A DNA stretch of 64,000 nt from Methylomarinovum tepidoasis (GTDB lineage: Bacteria; Pseudomonadota; Gammaproteobacteria; Methylococcales; Methylothermaceae), in contig NZ_AP024718.1 in assembly GCF_030294985.1 (NCBI RefSeq), forward strand, positions 1,999,001 through 2,063,000, read 5' to 3'. The notes under the pieces were generated by a model. The model was given only the letters and a program-made list of their open reading frames with translations, was not told the DNA's origin and did no database searches. Of this stretch, positions 33,671-43,828 are shown one piece after another. The number at the start of each line of letters is the position of its first letter. Positions within the stretch are counted from its first letter, which is position 1. The position numbers were made by a program, and so were the translations under genes.

Positions 33671-34600
33671 CTATGCTGATGGTTTCGGTTTGGACAGATT
33701 GAACAGGCGACGCGGGGCAACCCGACCATCATCGAGTACTTCACCCACGCCGATGAACGCTCCCTCGCGATTATACAGGCGCACGAATCCCTCCGCCTGC
33801 AGTTTGGGGATCAGCACCGGCTGTCCCCTGAGAAGATAGAAGGCCATCTCATCGCCCAACCGGACTTCGGGCCAGGAAGCCACCGCGCGATCGATGGGCA
33901 GCAGCAGGGCGCGGCGTTCGGCCAGCGGCATCTCCGCCAGCGCCTCCAGAGTCACCGCATCGTCGATGGCGAAATCGCCCACCGCGGTGCGGCGCAGTTG
34001 CTCCACGTGTCCCAGCGTGTCCAGCGCCCCGGCGATGTCCTCGGCCAGGGTGCGAATGAAGGTGCCCTTGGAACAGAACACCTCCAATTCCAGGAAATCG
34101 GGGCCGAAATCGAGCAGCTGCAGTTCATGAATGACGACCCGGCGCGGCGGCCGTTCCACCTCGATGCCCTGGCGCGCCAGATCGTACAGACGCTGGCCGC
34201 CCTGTTTGAGGGCCGAGTACATGGGCGGAATCTGCATGATTTCGCCGCGGAAGCGCGCCAGCGCCGCCTCGATCCGCTCCCGGCTCGGTTTTGGCACCGG
34301 CTTGCGGGTAAGGATCTCACCCTCGGCATCGCCGGTGGCGGTGGCGGTTCCCAGGCGCACCAGAACCCAGTAGCGCTTGTCGCTGTCGAGCAGAAAGGCG
34401 GAGATCTTGGTGGCCTCGCCGAAACACACCGGCAACAGGCCGGTGGCCAACGGATCGAGACTGCCGGTGTGCCCCGCCTTGCGGGCCGCCAGCAGACGCT
34501 TGGCCTGCTGCAGGGCCTGATTGGAGGTCAGCCCCGGCGACTTGTCCAGCAGCAAGATGCCGTCGATGGCATCGCCTTTGCGGCGTCTTGGTTTACTCAT
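33671..34600 (-). CDS. truB: tRNA pseudouridine(55) synthase TruB
   Basis: TruB makes pseudouridine-55 in the T-loop of tRNAs. The 309-residue protein has [24 protein letters not shown], the catalytic Asp in [42 protein letters not shown] and [20 protein letters not shown], plus a C-terminal PUA-like domain ([29 protein letters not shown]). The ATG overlaps the rbfA stop by 8 bases. It belongs to the rimP-nusA-infB-rbfA-truB-rpsO-pnp operon. Confidence 0.97.
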   Translation of the reverse strand: MSKPRRRKGDAIDGILLLDKSPGLTSNQALQQAKRLLAARKAGHTGSLDPLATGLLPVCFGEATKISAFLLDSDKRYWVLVRLGTATATGDAEGEILTRKPVPKPSRERIEAALARFRGEIMQIPPMYSALKQGGQRLYDLARQGIEVERPPRRVVIHELQLLDFGPDFLELEVFCSKGTFIRTLAEDIAGALDTLGHVEQLRRTAVGDFAIDDAVTLEALAEMPLAERRALLLPIDRAVASWPEVRLGDEMAFYLLRGQPVLIPKLQAEGFVRLYNREGAFIGVGEVLDDGRVAPRRLFNLSKPKPSA

Positions 34601-34955
34601 CCTTGGGTTCTTCCTTTTTCAGTTCGTCCAACAGTTGGGTGATCCGCATGCCGCGCTCGATGGCGGTGTCCTTGAAGAAGCGCAGCTCCGGGATTTGGCG
34701 GATGTGGAGGCGCTTTCCCAGCTCGTGGCGCAGGAACGGCGCGGCACCCTGGAGGATCTCCAGGGTGGTGTCGATCTGGTCCATTTCCAGGGTGGAAACG
34801 TAGACCTTGGCCACCGACAGGTCGCGGCTGACCTCCACGTCGTCCACCGTCACCCAGCCCAGACGCGGATCCTTGATCTCGTGGCGGATCAGATCCGCCA
34901 GCTCGCGCTGGAGCTGGGAGGCGACCCGCTGGGAGCGATCGTAGTCACGGGCCAC
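34593..34955 (-). CDS. rbfA: Ribosome-binding factor A
   Basis: RbfA is a KH-fold factor for late 16S rRNA processing and 30S maturation, important in the cold. The GTG at 34955 gives a 120-residue protein starting MARDYDRSQRVASQLQRELADLIRHEIKDPRLG, which matches orthologues from the first residue and has GGAGG nine bases upstream. An ATG at 34985 would add ten residues and overlap infB. The C-terminus is acidic/basic mixed ([12 protein letters not shown]). It starts 4 bases after the infB stop. Confidence 0.95.
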   Translation of the reverse strand: MARDYDRSQRVASQLQRELADLIRHEIKDPRLGWVTVDDVEVSRDLSVAKVYVSTLEMDQIDTTLEILQGAAPFLRHELGKRLHIRQIPELRFFKDTAIERGMRITQLLDELKKEEPKDE

Positions 34956-34959
34956 GGGA

Positions 34960-37479
34960 TCAATCCTCCGCTTCCACTTCGACACGCTCGTAGACTTCGA
35001 TCAGGTCGCCTTCGCGCACGTCGTTGTAGTTCTTGACCCCGATGCCGCACTCCATGCCGGCCTTGACCTCGGTCACGTCTTCCTTGAAACGGCGCAGCGA
35101 CTCCAGTTGACCCTCGAAGATCACCACGTTGTCGCGCAGCACCCGGATCGGCAGGTTGCGGCGCACCACCCCCTCCTTGACCATGCAACCGGCGATCTGG
35201 CCGAACTTGGGATGACGGAACACCTGGCGCACCTCCGCCACGCCGGCGATGCGTTCCTTCATCTCCGGCGCCAGCATGCCCTTGATCGATTTCTTGACGT
35301 CGTCGATGACGTCATAGATCACGCTGTAATAGCGGATCTCCACGCCCTTCTCTTCCGCCAGGCGGCGGGCGCCGGCGTCGGCACGGACGTTGAACCCGAT
35401 GATGACGGCGTTGGAAGTCAACGCCAGGTTGACGTCGCTCTCGGTGATCCCACCGACGCCGCCTGCGACCACGTTGACCCGCACCTTGTCGGTGGACAGT
35501 TTGATCAGGGCCTCGCGCAGCGCTTCCAGGCTGCCGTGGACGTCAGCCTTGACGATGAGGTTGAGATCGACGACCTCGCCCTCCTCCATCTTGGCGAACA
35601 CCTGATCCAGCTTCGCCGCCTGCTGGGCTGCCATGCGCTTGGCCTTGGCCTTTTCGGCGCGCAGTTCGGCGATCTGCTTGGCGACCTTTTCGTCCTTGAC
35701 TGCGATCAGCTCGTCGCCGGCGTTGGGCACGCCGGACAGGCCGAGGATCTCCACCGGCGTGGAGGGACCGGCCTGCTTGATCTGCTTGCCGTTTTCGTCG
35801 AGCATGGCGCGCACGCGGCCGTACTGCTCGCCGCACACCACCGCGTCACCGCGCTTCAAGGTGCCTGCCTGGATCAGCACGTCCGCCACCGGGCCCCGGC
35901 CCTTGTCGAGACGCGCCTCGAGCACCACTCCGTGGGCGCTGCCCTTGGTGGGAGCCTTCAGTTCCAGTAGTTCGGCCTGGAGCAGGATCGCCTCCAGCAG
36001 CTCGTCGATCCCCTGACCGGTCTTGGCCGACACCGGCACGAACTGGATGTCGCCGCCCCATTCCTCCGGCACCACTTCCAGCGCCGCCAGTTCGGTCTTG
36101 ACCCGTTCGGGATCGGCCTCGGGCTTGTCGATCTTGTTGATCGCCACCACCATCGGCACGCCGGCGGCGCGGGCGTGGTCGATGGCTTCCTTGGTCTGGG
36201 GCATGACGCCGTCGTCGGCGGCCACCACCAGGACCACGATGTCGGTCGCCTGAGCCCCGCGGGCGCGCATGGCGGTGAAGGCCGCGTGACCCGGAGTGTC
36301 GATGAAGGTGATCCTGCCGTGGTCAGTCTTGACCTGGTAGGCGCCGATGTGCTGAGTGATGCCACCGGCCTCACGGGCCGCCACCCGAGTGCGGCGGATG
36401 TAATCCAGCAATGAGGTCTTGCCGTGGTCCACGTGGCCCATCACCGTCACCACAGGCGGCCGCGGCTTCTCGTCGCTCAAGGGTTGGGTCGCCTGTTCGA
36501 TGAGCTGCTGCTCCAGGTCCTCGGCCGACTGCAGCACGGCCTTGTGGCCCATTTCCTCCACCACCAGGGCGGCGGTTTCCTGATCCAGCACCTGGTTGAT
36601 GGTGACCATCTGCCCCATCTGGAACAGGGTCTTGACCACGTCGGCGGCCTTGACCGCCATGCGCTTGGCCAGCTCGGCCACGGTGATGGTTTCGGGAATC
36701 ACCACCTCGCGCACCTGCGGCGCCACCGGCTGGCGCACCGTCTCCTTCGCCTTCTTGCGTTTTCTGGCCTTGGCGGCGAGCAGCTGGTCGGATGCCTCCA
36801 GCTTCTTGCGTACCGGACGCTGGCGTTTTTCTTCCTCTTTCTTCTTCTTGGCCTTTTTGGGCGAGGGTTTTGGCGCCTCTTCCACCACCGGCTGGGGTAC
36901 AGGAACCTCTTCAGGTGCAGGCGGCGCCTCGGTGACGGCCTCTTCCTTCCGCGCAGCGGCTTCCTCGGCCTGTTTGGCTTCCTCCTCGGCGCGGCGGCGG
37001 GCTTCTTCTTCTGCCTGGCGCTTGGCTTCCTCCTCGGCGCGGCGCTTGGCTTCGGCTTCCTCGCGGCGGCGAGCCTCTTCCAGCTCCCGCTGACGCTTGA
37101 CTTCCTCCAGGGCCTGACGGGCACGCTCGGCCTCGAGCTGCTCCGGAGTCAGGCCGGTCGCCTCGGTGCGCTTGACGTAGGTGCGGCGCTTACGCACCTC
37201 GACGTTGACGGTTTTGGTGGCGCCACCGACACGTCCCTGGCGCAGCGCCTTGACTTCCTTGCGTTTGAGGGTGACGCGACGGGGACCGAGGGGATCGGTT
37301 TCATCGTCGCCCTTACCATGACGCTGGCGCAGATAACTGAGCAGGCGGATCTTTTCTTCGTCGCTGAGGGTATCTTCGGCGCCCGATTTGGGCAGACCGG
37401 CCTCGCTCAGCTGGCTAAGCAGCCGATCCAGCGGGATACCGACGGTTTCGGCCAGTTGTCTTACGGTTACTTCACTCAT
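34960..37479 (-). CDS. infB: Translation initiation factor IF-2
   Basis: IF-2 is the GTPase that brings fMet-tRNA to the 30S subunit. The 839-residue product begins with the IF-2N motif [21 protein letters not shown], then a long low-complexity, highly charged stretch (about 110-260, many EEAKR-type repeats), a second IF-2N-like segment, and the G domain with [31 protein letters not shown] and [11 protein letters not shown], followed by domains II-IV. The ATG at 37479 matches orthologues; an earlier ATG adds 17 unrelated residues. It lies 13 bases after nusA. Confidence 0.97.
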   Translation of the reverse strand: MSEVTVRQLAETVGIPLDRLLSQLSEAGLPKSGAEDTLSDEEKIRLLSYLRQRHGKGDDETDPLGPRRVTLKRKEVKALRQGRVGGATKTVNVEVRKRRTYVKRTEATGLTPEQLEAERARQALEEVKRQRELEEARRREEAEAKRRAEEEAKRQAEEEARRRAEEEAKQAEEAAARKEEAVTEAPPAPEEVPVPQPVVEEAPKPSPKKAKKKKEEEKRQRPVRKKLEASDQLLAAKARKRKKAKETVRQPVAPQVREVVIPETITVAELAKRMAVKAADVVKTLFQMGQMVTINQVLDQETAALVVEEMGHKAVLQSAEDLEQQLIEQATQPLSDEKPRPPVVTVMGHVDHGKTSLLDYIRRTRVAAREAGGITQHIGAYQVKTDHGRITFIDTPGHAAFTAMRARGAQATDIVVLVVAADDGVMPQTKEAIDHARAAGVPMVVAINKIDKPEADPERVKTELAALEVVPEEWGGDIQFVPVSAKTGQGIDELLEAILLQAELLELKAPTKGSAHGVVLEARLDKGRGPVADVLIQAGTLKRGDAVVCGEQYGRVRAMLDENGKQIKQAGPSTPVEILGLSGVPNAGDELIAVKDEKVAKQIAELRAEKAKAKRMAAQQAAKLDQVFAKMEEGEVVDLNLIVKADVHGSLEALREALIKLSTDKVRVNVVAGGVGGITESDVNLALTSNAVIIGFNVRADAGARRLAEEKGVEIRYYSVIYDVIDDVKKSIKGMLAPEMKERIAGVAEVRQVFRHPKFGQIAGCMVKEGVVRRNLPIRVLRDNVVIFEGQLESLRRFKEDVTEVKAGMECGIGVKNYNDVREGDLIEVYERVEVEAED

Positions 37480-37492
37480 CGTTCTTTCCCTC

Positions 37493-38998
37493 TCATTCCC
37501 CTGCCTGGCTTTCCACGAACCACGGTTCACGCGCCTTCATGATCAACTGCGAGGCCTTTTCGTCATCCAGGTCGGGGGCGATCTGCTTCAGCTCGTCCAC
37601 CGACATTTCCGCCAGATCCTCCATGGTACGGACGCCGGCGGCGGCCAACTTGTAGGCCAGATCCCGGTCCATGCCTTCCATGTTCAGAAGATCCTCGGCG
37701 GGCGGCTCGCTTTCGACCTGCTCCTCACTGGCGATGGCCTTGAGCAGCAGGGCATCGCGGGCGCGCCTCCGCAGCTCCTCCACCAATTCCTCGTCGAAGG
37801 CCTCGATCTCCAGCAATTCCTTGGCCGGCACGTAGGCCAGCTCCTCCAGGGTGGAAAAACCTTCCTGCACCAGGGTGTCGGCCAGGTCCTCGTCGATGTC
37901 CAGCTCGCGCATGAACATTTCCTTGACCTTCTCGGCCTCGCTGCGGTGTTTTTCCTCCATTTCCGACACCGACATCACGTTCAGCTCCCAGCCGGTCAGC
38001 TGGCTCGCCAGGCGCACGTTCTGGCCTCCACGGCCGATGGCCTGGGACAGATTCTCGTCGGCGACGGCGATGTCCATGGAATGGTTGTCCTCGTCGACGA
38101 CGATGGAGACGATGTCGGCCGGCGCCATGGCGTTGATGACGAACTGGGCGTCGTTCTCGTCCCACAGGACGATGTCGATGCGCTCGCCGCTCAGCTCGTT
38201 GGAGACCGCCTGGACTCTGGAACCGCGCATGCCGATGCAGGCGCCGATGGGATCGAGGCGCGGATCGTTGCTCTTGACCGCGATCTTGGCCCGCACCCCC
38301 GGCTCGCGGGCGGCGCCCTTGATCTCGATCAGCCCTTCGCTGATCTCCGGCACCTCAAGCTTGAACAGCTCGATCAGAAGATGGGGATCCGTGCGGCTGA
38401 CGATCAGCATCGGCCCGCGGCCGTCCTCGCGCACTTCCTTGAGATAGCCGCGCACCCGGTCGCCGACGCGGAAGGATTCGTGGGGAATGGTTTCCTCCCT
38501 GGGAATCAGGGCCTCGGCGTTCTCACCCAGGTCGATCCAGACGTTGCCACGCTCGATGCGCTTTACCACCCCGGTCACTAGCTGGCCGACCCTGTCCTTG
38601 TAGGCTTCGGCGACCTTGCGGCGCTCGGCCTCACGCACCTTCTGGATGATCACCTGCTTGGCAGTCTGGGCGGCGATGCGGCCGAAGGCGATGGAGTCGA
38701 TGGGCTGTTCCACGTAGCCGCCGATTTCCGCGTTGGGATCGAGCTTGCGCGCCTCCTCCAGGATCATCTCCTTGTCGGGATCGGTCAGCTCGTCGGCCTC
38801 GACCACCTTCCAGCGCCGGAAGGTCTTGTATTCCCCGGTGTCCCGGTCGATTTCCACGCGCACGTCGATGCGGCCGTCGTGCTTTTTCACGGTGGCCGTC
38901 GCCAGCGCCGTCTCCAGCGCCTGGAAGATCACTTCTTTGTCGATGTCCTTCTCGTGGGAAACCACATCGACCACACGGAGAATTTCTTTGTTCGTCAT
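37493..38998 (-). CDS. nusA: Transcription termination/antitermination factor NusA
   Basis: NusA binds RNA polymerase and nascent RNA, promoting pausing, termination and antitermination. The 501-residue protein has the N-terminal RNAP-binding domain ([24 protein letters not shown]), an S1 domain, two KH domains ([53 protein letters not shown]) and two C-terminal helix-hairpin-helix acidic repeats, as in gammaproteobacteria. Its ATG overlaps the rimP stop (ATGA). NusB is also encoded in this window. Confidence 0.98.
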   Translation of the reverse strand: MTNKEILRVVDVVSHEKDIDKEVIFQALETALATATVKKHDGRIDVRVEIDRDTGEYKTFRRWKVVEADELTDPDKEMILEEARKLDPNAEIGGYVEQPIDSIAFGRIAAQTAKQVIIQKVREAERRKVAEAYKDRVGQLVTGVVKRIERGNVWIDLGENAEALIPREETIPHESFRVGDRVRGYLKEVREDGRGPMLIVSRTDPHLLIELFKLEVPEISEGLIEIKGAAREPGVRAKIAVKSNDPRLDPIGACIGMRGSRVQAVSNELSGERIDIVLWDENDAQFVINAMAPADIVSIVVDEDNHSMDIAVADENLSQAIGRGGQNVRLASQLTGWELNVMSVSEMEEKHRSEAEKVKEMFMRELDIDEDLADTLVQEGFSTLEELAYVPAKELLEIEAFDEELVEELRRRARDALLLKAIASEEQVESEPPAEDLLNMEGMDRDLAYKLAAAGVRTMEDLAEMSVDELKQIAPDLDDEKASQLIMKAREPWFVESQAGE

Positions 38999-39480
38999 CG
39001 TTTCTGTCCTTTCATGATCGCTTGATAATCGGGGACCAGGCGGGCCTTCTCGATTTCGTCGAAGGGCAGGAAAACGGTACCTTGGCGGGTCTTGAGACGG
39101 ATGCGGTCGTCTTCGACCCCTTCGATCACCCCGCGGAAACGGCGCTGGCCATCCTGTGGCTGCGCCAGCAGCACCCGCGCCTCCTCACCACGGAAACGGC
39201 GGTAATGATCCAGGGTGAACAGGGGACGGTCGATCCCCGGCGAGGAAACCTCGAGCACGTAATGGCCGGGAATCGGATCCTCGACATCGAGCAGGGCGCT
39301 GATCTGCTGGCTCACCTGCTCGCAGTCGTCCACGGTGACGCCGCCTTCGACATCGATGTAAACGCGCAGGATCCGCTGGCCGCGGGTGTCGGCGGCCCAT
39401 TCGATACCGACCAGCTCGTAGCCGAGACCGGTCACCACCGGTTGCAACAATTCGATCAATGCCTTCGATACCTGACGCAT
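38995..39480 (-). CDS. rimP: Ribosome maturation factor RimP
   Basis: RimP helps 30S maturation. The 161-residue product starts [29 protein letters not shown] and contains [38 protein letters not shown], the family core, then a C-terminal SH3-like domain. The ATG at 39480 fits orthologues; the longer open frame upstream runs through a terminator. It is the first protein gene of the nusA-infB operon, 24 bases after a hairpin with a T tract, so its expression probably depends on read-through from the tRNA-fMet promoter or on an unseen promoter. Confidence 0.96.
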   Translation of the reverse strand: MRQVSKALIELLQPVVTGLGYELVGIEWAADTRGQRILRVYIDVEGGVTVDDCEQVSQQISALLDVEDPIPGHYVLEVSSPGIDRPLFTLDHYRRFRGEEARVLLAQPQDGQRRFRGVIEGVEDDRIRLKTRQGTVFLPFDEIEKARLVPDYQAIMKGQKR

Positions 39481-39503
39481 TCGCTTTACGAAAAAACAGC
39501 CAC

Positions 39504-39524
39504 AAAAAATGGGCCTGAGGCCCA
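39504..39524 (-). terminator. Rho-independent terminator just upstream of rimP
   Basis: On the minus strand, a perfect 7-base stem TGGGCCT...AGGCCCA (39510-39524) is followed by TTTTTT (39504-39509). It is the second of two hairpins between tRNA-fMet and rimP and ends 23 bases before the rimP ATG, a position suited to attenuation. Confidence 0.8.
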
Positions 39525-39550
39525 TCCTTGTCTTCACCCTTCCGCTGGGA

Positions 39551-39576
39551 AAATAAAAAGCCCCGAAACGGGGCCT
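39551..39576 (-). terminator. Rho-independent terminator of tRNA-fMet
   Basis: On the minus strand, the stem GCCCCGTTTCGGGGC (39560-39574) is followed by TTTTTATTT. It begins about 8 bases after the tRNA 3' end. Confidence 0.85.
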
Positions 39577-39581
39577 TGAAA

Positions 39582-39658
<77 letters not shown>

Positions 39659-39670
39659 ATTGATTTGGGT

Positions 39671-39699
39671 ATTCTACCTGGATGGCAGTCTCAATTCAA
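39671..39699 (-). promoter_or_regulatory. Sigma-70 promoter of tRNA-fMet
   Basis: On the minus strand, TTGAAT (39699-39694), a 17-base spacer and TAGAAT (39676-39671). The -10 ends 12 bases before the mature tRNA 5' end. Spacing and sequence are close to consensus. Confidence 0.75.
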
Positions 39700-39749
39700 G
39701 ACCCTCTTTTTTCCATTTCAGCCTCTGGCCGTTTCGCTGGATTAGTCGC

Positions 39750-40229
39750 TCATACGGGGAAAAAGTTCAATCCCAGGTGCAACACGACCGCCGCCAGGAT
39801 ACCGGCGACCAGATCGTCGAGCATGATCCCCAGCCCACCACCGACCTTTTGCTCCAGGGAGCGAATCGGCCATGGTTTCCAGACGTCGAACAGACGGAAC
39901 AGCACGAAGCCGGCGATCACCACCGGCAGGCTCAGGGGTGTGCCGATCATCGCCACCCAGTAGCCGACCACCTCGTCCCAGACGATGGCCGGATGATCCT
40001 CCCGCGCCAGCTCCCGGTTGATGCGGCTGCAAATATAGACGCCGACCACGATCCCCAGCACGATGGCTGCCAGATAGAGCCCCGGATGCAACGACTTCAG
40101 CAGCCAGTACAGCGGCACCGCCACCAGGGTACCGAAGGTTCCCGGCGCCACCGGCGCCAGTCCGGCCCCGAAACCAAAAGCCAGTATCTGGTCCAGACGG
40201 GACCAGTGCAAACGCAATTCACTCGTCAT
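39750..40229 (-). CDS. pgpA: Phosphatidylglycerophosphatase A
   Basis: PgpA removes phosphate from phosphatidylglycerophosphate to make phosphatidylglycerol at the inner membrane. The 159-residue protein has the family motifs GLAPVAPGTFGTLVAVPLYW, ADDHPAIVWDEVVGYW-like HPAIVWDEVVGYWVAM, FRLFDVWKPWPI and GGLGIMLDDLVAG, with about four membrane segments. It is the last gene of the operon, overlapping thiL by 11 bases; thiL-pgpA adjacency is usual in gammaproteobacteria. The tRNA-fMet promoter follows closely. Confidence 0.95.
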   Translation of the reverse strand: MTSELRLHWSRLDQILAFGFGAGLAPVAPGTFGTLVAVPLYWLLKSLHPGLYLAAIVLGIVVGVYICSRINRELAREDHPAIVWDEVVGYWVAMIGTPLSLPVVIAGFVLFRLFDVWKPWPIRSLEQKVGGGLGIMLDDLVAGILAAVVLHLGLNFFPV

Positions 40230-41181
40230 GATGAAAATGGCGATAGCCTGCCGGCGGCAGGGATATCGCCCTCCCCCCTTTGTTAATCCTAAGCCCCTGT
40301 TCTTTTTGTATTGTGCCTATACGATGCCATGCAACCGCCCCCGCTGGCAAGCGCTGCTGCAGCACCCGGACCGCGGCTTCCGGCAACGTGAAACACAATT
40401 CGTAATCGTCACCGCCGCTCAGAGGAAGCCGCCAGTCGCCGGTGTCGGCCACGTAGCGGCGCACCGCCGCACTCAAGGGAAGGGACTCCCACTCGAGTAT
40501 CGCGCCGACACCGGAGGCGCTGAGGATGTGCCCCAGATCGGCCACCAACCCGTCGGAGACATCGATACAGGCGTGGGCCAGCCCCCGTAGGGACAATCCC
40601 AGCACCACCCGGGGCCGGGGGCGCAGCAAGCGCTCGATCACCGCCTCGTCGCGCCAGTCCAGTTCCCCCCGGAGCATCTTCAGCCCCAAGGCCGCGTCTC
40701 CAAGCGTGCCGCTGACGTAGATCCCGTCTCCGGGACGCGCCCCGCAGCGCCGCAGGGCCTGTTCCTCCGGCACCCAGCCCAGGGCCTGGAGTGACAGGGT
40801 CAGAGGGCCGCGGGTGGTGTCACCACCGACCAGATCGACCCGGTGACGCTCGGCCAAAGCGAACAGCCCCTCGGCGAAAGCACCCAGCCATTCCGGGGCG
40901 GCGTCAGGCAGAGTCAGCGCCAGTAGTGCCCACGCCGGCTCGGCCCCCATGGCCGCCAGATCGCTCAGGTTGACCGCTAGCAGCTTGTGTCCCAGGGCGG
41001 CCGGGTCGGCGTCGGGAAAGAAATGCACCCCGGCCACCATCGTATCCACCGTCGCTGCCAGCACCTGGCCGGGCGGTGGGTTCAGCAGGGCGGCGTCGTC
41101 ACCGACACCGAGACGGGTCTGGGAACGGACGGCGGAGCGCCGGAAGAAGCGCCGGATCAGGTCGAACTCGTCCACGCTCAA
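40219..41181 (-). CDS. thiL: Thiamine-monophosphate kinase
   Basis: ThiL phosphorylates thiamine phosphate to the coenzyme thiamine diphosphate. The 320-residue protein shows LGVGDDAALLNPP, ATVDTMVAGVHFF, AVNLSDLAAMGAEP, VGGDTTRGPLTLS, and DVSDGLVADLGHIL, all family nucleotide and metal motifs. The start at 41181 is a TTG overlapping the nusB stop (TTGA); it gives the conserved [13 protein letters not shown], though a GTG two codons later is also possible. It sits in ribH-nusB-thiL-pgpA, a standard order. Confidence 0.95.
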   Translation of the reverse strand: MSVDEFDLIRRFFRRSAVRSQTRLGVGDDAALLNPPPGQVLAATVDTMVAGVHFFPDADPAALGHKLLAVNLSDLAAMGAEPAWALLALTLPDAAPEWLGAFAEGLFALAERHRVDLVGGDTTRGPLTLSLQALGWVPEEQALRRCGARPGDGIYVSGTLGDAALGLKMLRGELDWRDEAVIERLLRPRPRVVLGLSLRGLAHACIDVSDGLVADLGHILSASGVGAILEWESLPLSAAVRRYVADTGDWRLPLSGGDDYELCFTLPEAAVRVLQQRLPAGAVAWHRIGTIQKEQGLRINKGGRAISLPPAGYRHFHHDE

Positions 41182-41621
41182 CGGGCGGCTTGAATTTCCC
41201 GCGCCCGGACCTTATGGGCAAGGCGGTCGAGTACCCCGTTGACGTATTTGTAGCTTTTGTGGGTGGCGCCGAAGACCTTGGCGAGATTGATGGCCTCGTT
41301 GAGCACCGCCCGGTAGGGCACCTCCCAACGGTACAACAGTTCGTAGGCGGCCAGGCGCAGGATGGCACGTTCGATAGGGTCGATCTGGTCCACCGGCCGG
41401 TCGGCGAATTCGGTCAGGGCAGCGTCGATAGCCTCCAGATGCTCGACCACACCGTGCAGCAGCTGGGAGAAATAATCCAGCCGCGCCCCGTCGGCCAGCC
41501 GGTCCTGAACGAACTGGCGTTCTATGATTTCCAGCGGCTGGCCGGTCAGCTGCCACTGGTACAGCGCCTGCAAGGCACAGCGGCGTGCGCCCGTGCGCGT
41601 ACCCTTGCTCTGTTCGCTCAT
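41178..41621 (-). CDS. nusB: Transcription antitermination factor NusB
   Basis: NusB binds boxA RNA with S10 in rRNA antitermination complexes. The 147-residue all-helical product has [36 protein letters not shown] and the C-terminal [23 protein letters not shown]. The ATG at 41621 overlaps the ribH stop as ATGA, which selects it inside a much longer open frame. It couples directly to thiL. Confidence 0.96.
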   Translation of the reverse strand: MSEQSKGTRTGARRCALQALYQWQLTGQPLEIIERQFVQDRLADGARLDYFSQLLHGVVEHLEAIDAALTEFADRPVDQIDPIERAILRLAAYELLYRWEVPYRAVLNEAINLAKVFGATHKSYKYVNGVLDRLAHKVRAREIQAAR

Positions 41622-42097
41622 GAGGCTTTGAGGCGCCGCAGCAAATCGACCATCTCGATGGCAGTGACCGCTGCCTCGGCCCCCTTGTTTCCGGCCTTGG
41701 TGCCGGCCCGCTCGATGGCCTGCTCGATGGTATCGCAGGTCAGCACTCCGAAGGCGACCGGAATTGTATACTGCATCATGGTCTGGGCCATGCCCTTGAC
41801 GCACTCGCCGGCGACGTAATCGAAATGCGGCGTCGCGCCGCGGATCACCGCCCCCAGGGCGATAATGGCGTCGCAGTCGCCACGTTCGGCCACCGCCTTG
41901 ATCGCCAGGGGCATTTCGAAAGCGCCGGGCACCTTCACCACCCGGATGTCGCCGGGATCGGCGCCGTGCCGCACCAGGGCGTCGATCGCACCCTGTTGCA
42001 GGGCATCGACGATGAAGCCGTTGAAGCGGGCCGCCACCAGGGTGAAACGCATCCCTGCAGCATTCAGTTGACCTTCGCAAATCTGGATGTCGTTCAT
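41618..42097 (-). CDS. ribH: 6,7-dimethyl-8-ribityllumazine synthase
   Basis: RibH condenses the pyrimidine and the four-carbon unit from RibB into lumazine, the penultimate riboflavin intermediate, in an icosahedral or pentameric shell. The 159-residue protein has [55 protein letters not shown] and [20 protein letters not shown] with the active-site His in TPHFDY. It starts 6 bases after ribBA and overlaps nusB by 4. Confidence 0.96.
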   Translation of the reverse strand: MNDIQICEGQLNAAGMRFTLVAARFNGFIVDALQQGAIDALVRHGADPGDIRVVKVPGAFEMPLAIKAVAERGDCDAIIALGAVIRGATPHFDYVAGECVKGMAQTMMQYTIPVAFGVLTCDTIEQAIERAGTKAGNKGAEAAVTAIEMVDLLRRLKAS

Positions 42098-42103
42098 CGG
42101 TTT

Positions 42104-43204
42104 TCAGATCTCCACGTAATCGACCACTTCCAGGCCGAAGCCCGGCAGGCCCTTGAATTTCTTCGGCGCGCCCAGGACGCGCAGTTTCCTCAGCCCCAGA
42201 TCGGCGAGGATCTGGGCACCCGTGCCGGTGGTGCGCCAATCCTCCGGTGATTCTTCCTGGGGCATCTCGACCCCGTTGTCCTCCAGCTGATAGCGGTGGA
42301 TCTTTTCCACCAGGGAGCGGGTGTCCTCCTCGTTGCGGATGACGACCACCACGCCGCAGCCTTCCTCGGCGATGCGCCGCATCGCCCGCCGCAACGGCAG
42401 TCCCGGTTCGCGTTTGGAAGCGAGCAGATCGGCCAGCAGATTGCGGGCGTGGACGCGCACCAGCACCGGCTCGTCGCCGGCCACCTCGCCCATCACCAGT
42501 GCCAGATGGAGTTTATTATCGATGCTGTCCTGAAACGCGATCAAGCGGAACTCCCCATATTCGGTGGGAAAACGGCACTCGCTCACGCGCTCGACAGTCT
42601 TCTCGTGCTCCAGCCGGTAACGGATCAGGTCGGCGATGGTGCCCATTTTCAGGCCATGTTCGCGGGCGAATCTTTCTAGCTCCGGCCGCCGCGCCATGGT
42701 GCCGTCCTCGTTGAGGATCTCGACGATCACCGCCGCCGGTTCCAGCCCTGCCAGCCGCGCCAGGTCACAGCCGGCCTCGGTGTGCCCGGCCCGGCTCAGC
42801 ACCCCGCCGGGATGGGCCATGAGCGGGAAGATGTGGCCGGGCTGGACCAGATCCTCGGGTTTGGCGTCGGGCGCCACCGCCACCTGGATGGTACGGGCCC
42901 GGTCAGCGGCGGAGATGCCGGTGGTGATCCCCTCGGCGGCGTCGATGGAAACGGTGAAGTTGGTCCGGTGCGGGGTGCGGTTCTCGTCCACCATCAGTGG
43001 CAGACGCAGCTGCTGACAGCGTTCCCGCGTCAGGGTCAAACAGATCAGGCCGCGGGCGTAACGGGCCATGAAGTTGATGTCCTCGGGACGGGTGAAGCTG
43101 GCGGCCAGCACCAGATCGCCCTCGTTCTCGCGGGCCTCGTCGTCGAGGATGACGACCATCCTACCTTGGCGCAGATCGCCGATGATTTCTTCGATGGTGT
43201 TCAT
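42104..43204 (-). CDS. ribBA: 3,4-dihydroxy-2-butanone-4-phosphate synthase with degenerate GTP cyclohydrolase II domain
   Basis: A 366-residue two-domain protein. The N-terminal RibB domain (about 1-200) is intact: [55 protein letters not shown] and [14 protein letters not shown]. The C-terminal half aligns with GTP cyclohydrolase II but the zinc Cys cluster is gone: the region that should read GSxRCDC is ASKREPG. Such a domain is common in gammaproteobacteria and is not expected to have GTP cyclohydrolase activity, so a separate ribA should exist elsewhere. The ATG overlaps the stop of the PIN-toxin frame as ATGA. Confidence 0.93.
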   Translation of the reverse strand: MNTIEEIIGDLRQGRMVVILDDEARENEGDLVLAASFTRPEDINFMARYARGLICLTLTRERCQQLRLPLMVDENRTPHRTNFTVSIDAAEGITTGISAADRARTIQVAVAPDAKPEDLVQPGHIFPLMAHPGGVLSRAGHTEAGCDLARLAGLEPAAVIVEILNEDGTMARRPELERFAREHGLKMGTIADLIRYRLEHEKTVERVSECRFPTEYGEFRLIAFQDSIDNKLHLALVMGEVAGDEPVLVRVHARNLLADLLASKREPGLPLRRAMRRIAEEGCGVVVVIRNEEDTRSLVEKIHRYQLEDNGVEMPQEESPEDWRTTGTGAQILADLGLRKLRVLGAPKKFKGLPGFGLEVVDYVEI

Positions 43205-43610
43205 GACTTTCCGATTGCCGCCGCAGCCTTCTGTAACTTTTGATCACAAGTAAACAGATGCCCCCCAGTCTGGTAGGCCAGTTCCAGAAACAGGGCGTCA
43301 TAGACAGAAAGCCGTCGCTTCCTGGCCAACCGCATTGCCCCTCCGATCAATTCACGATGACCAACCAGACGTATTGGCAAGCTTTGAATGAGACGCATCA
43401 ATTCGACCGTTTCCTCCTGGGTGAGAAGATCTTTCTGATATTTTATTTTTTGTGCAGAACGTTGCCTGCCTCAACCAGCATGAGTTCCGGAGACAGCGCC
43501 ACATCCTGGCCCAACGCCACCTGCCGCAAGAACGAATCCAGTCCGGAGGCCGGCGGTCCATCGGGAATGAACAGCCGCAATACCGCTGAAGTATCCAAAA
43601 CACCAATCAA
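43201..43610 (-). pseudogene. VapC-like PIN-domain toxin gene with a -1 frameshift at an A6 tract
   Basis: From a TTG at 43610 the frame reads LIGVLDTSAVLRLFIPDG ... LSPELMLVEAGNVLHKK and stops (TAA at 43445-43443) after 55 codons. Reading one base back at the A6 run (43451-43446), it continues IKYQKDLLTQEETVELMRL ... SVYDALFLELAYQTGG ... TCDQKL and ends at 43201, 136 residues in all. The four PIN acidic residues (LDTS, VEAG, YDA, CDQ) are all present across the two frames. It could be a recent one-base deletion, a sequencing error, or slippage-dependent expression. The first codon overlaps the antitoxin stop (TTGA), and the final TGA overlaps the ribBA ATG. Confidence 0.8.
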
Positions 43611-43828
43611 CGATCCCGATCCTCACGAATCTCACGAATGGAATCTCCCAGCTCTCGTCCCTGGAGGCGTCGTCGCCATGCTTGCGCCTGCGTCAATACA
43701 TCCAAGCCTTCACAGGAAAGAACGCCTTTTTCCAAAAGCCTAAGGGTTTCCTGTTCCAGATCCCGATGATGGCGTTTGGCCAAGAATTTGAGGATCTCAT
43801 ACATTTCCTTTGGAATTTCAATCTGCAT
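43607..43828 (-). CDS. VapB-like antitoxin, ribbon-helix-helix type
   Basis: A 73-residue protein starting MQIEIPKEMYEILKFLAKRHHRDLEQETLRLLEKGVLS, which has the spacing of a ribbon-helix-helix DNA-binding domain, followed by a charged toxin-binding tail (RELGDSIREIREDRDR). The ATG at 43828 lies 11 bases inside the 3' end of ribE and the stop overlaps the toxin start, as expected for an antitoxin-toxin pair. Antitoxins of this kind usually bind their own promoter; here none is visible because the pair is embedded in the riboflavin operon. Confidence 0.78.
   Translation of the reverse strand: MQIEIPKEMYEILKFLAKRHHRDLEQETLRLLEKGVLSCEGLDVLTQAQAWRRRLQGRELGDSIREIREDRDR

Noticed and set aside
36960-37110. 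Repeated GC-rich units resembling a tandem repeat
   Set aside because: They encode the charged EEAKR-type stretch of IF-2, which is low-complexity in most species.
41622-42239. Long open frame fused to the front of nusB
   Set aside because: It is the out-of-frame shadow of ribH and the ribBA end; the nusB start is fixed by its ATGA overlap with ribH.
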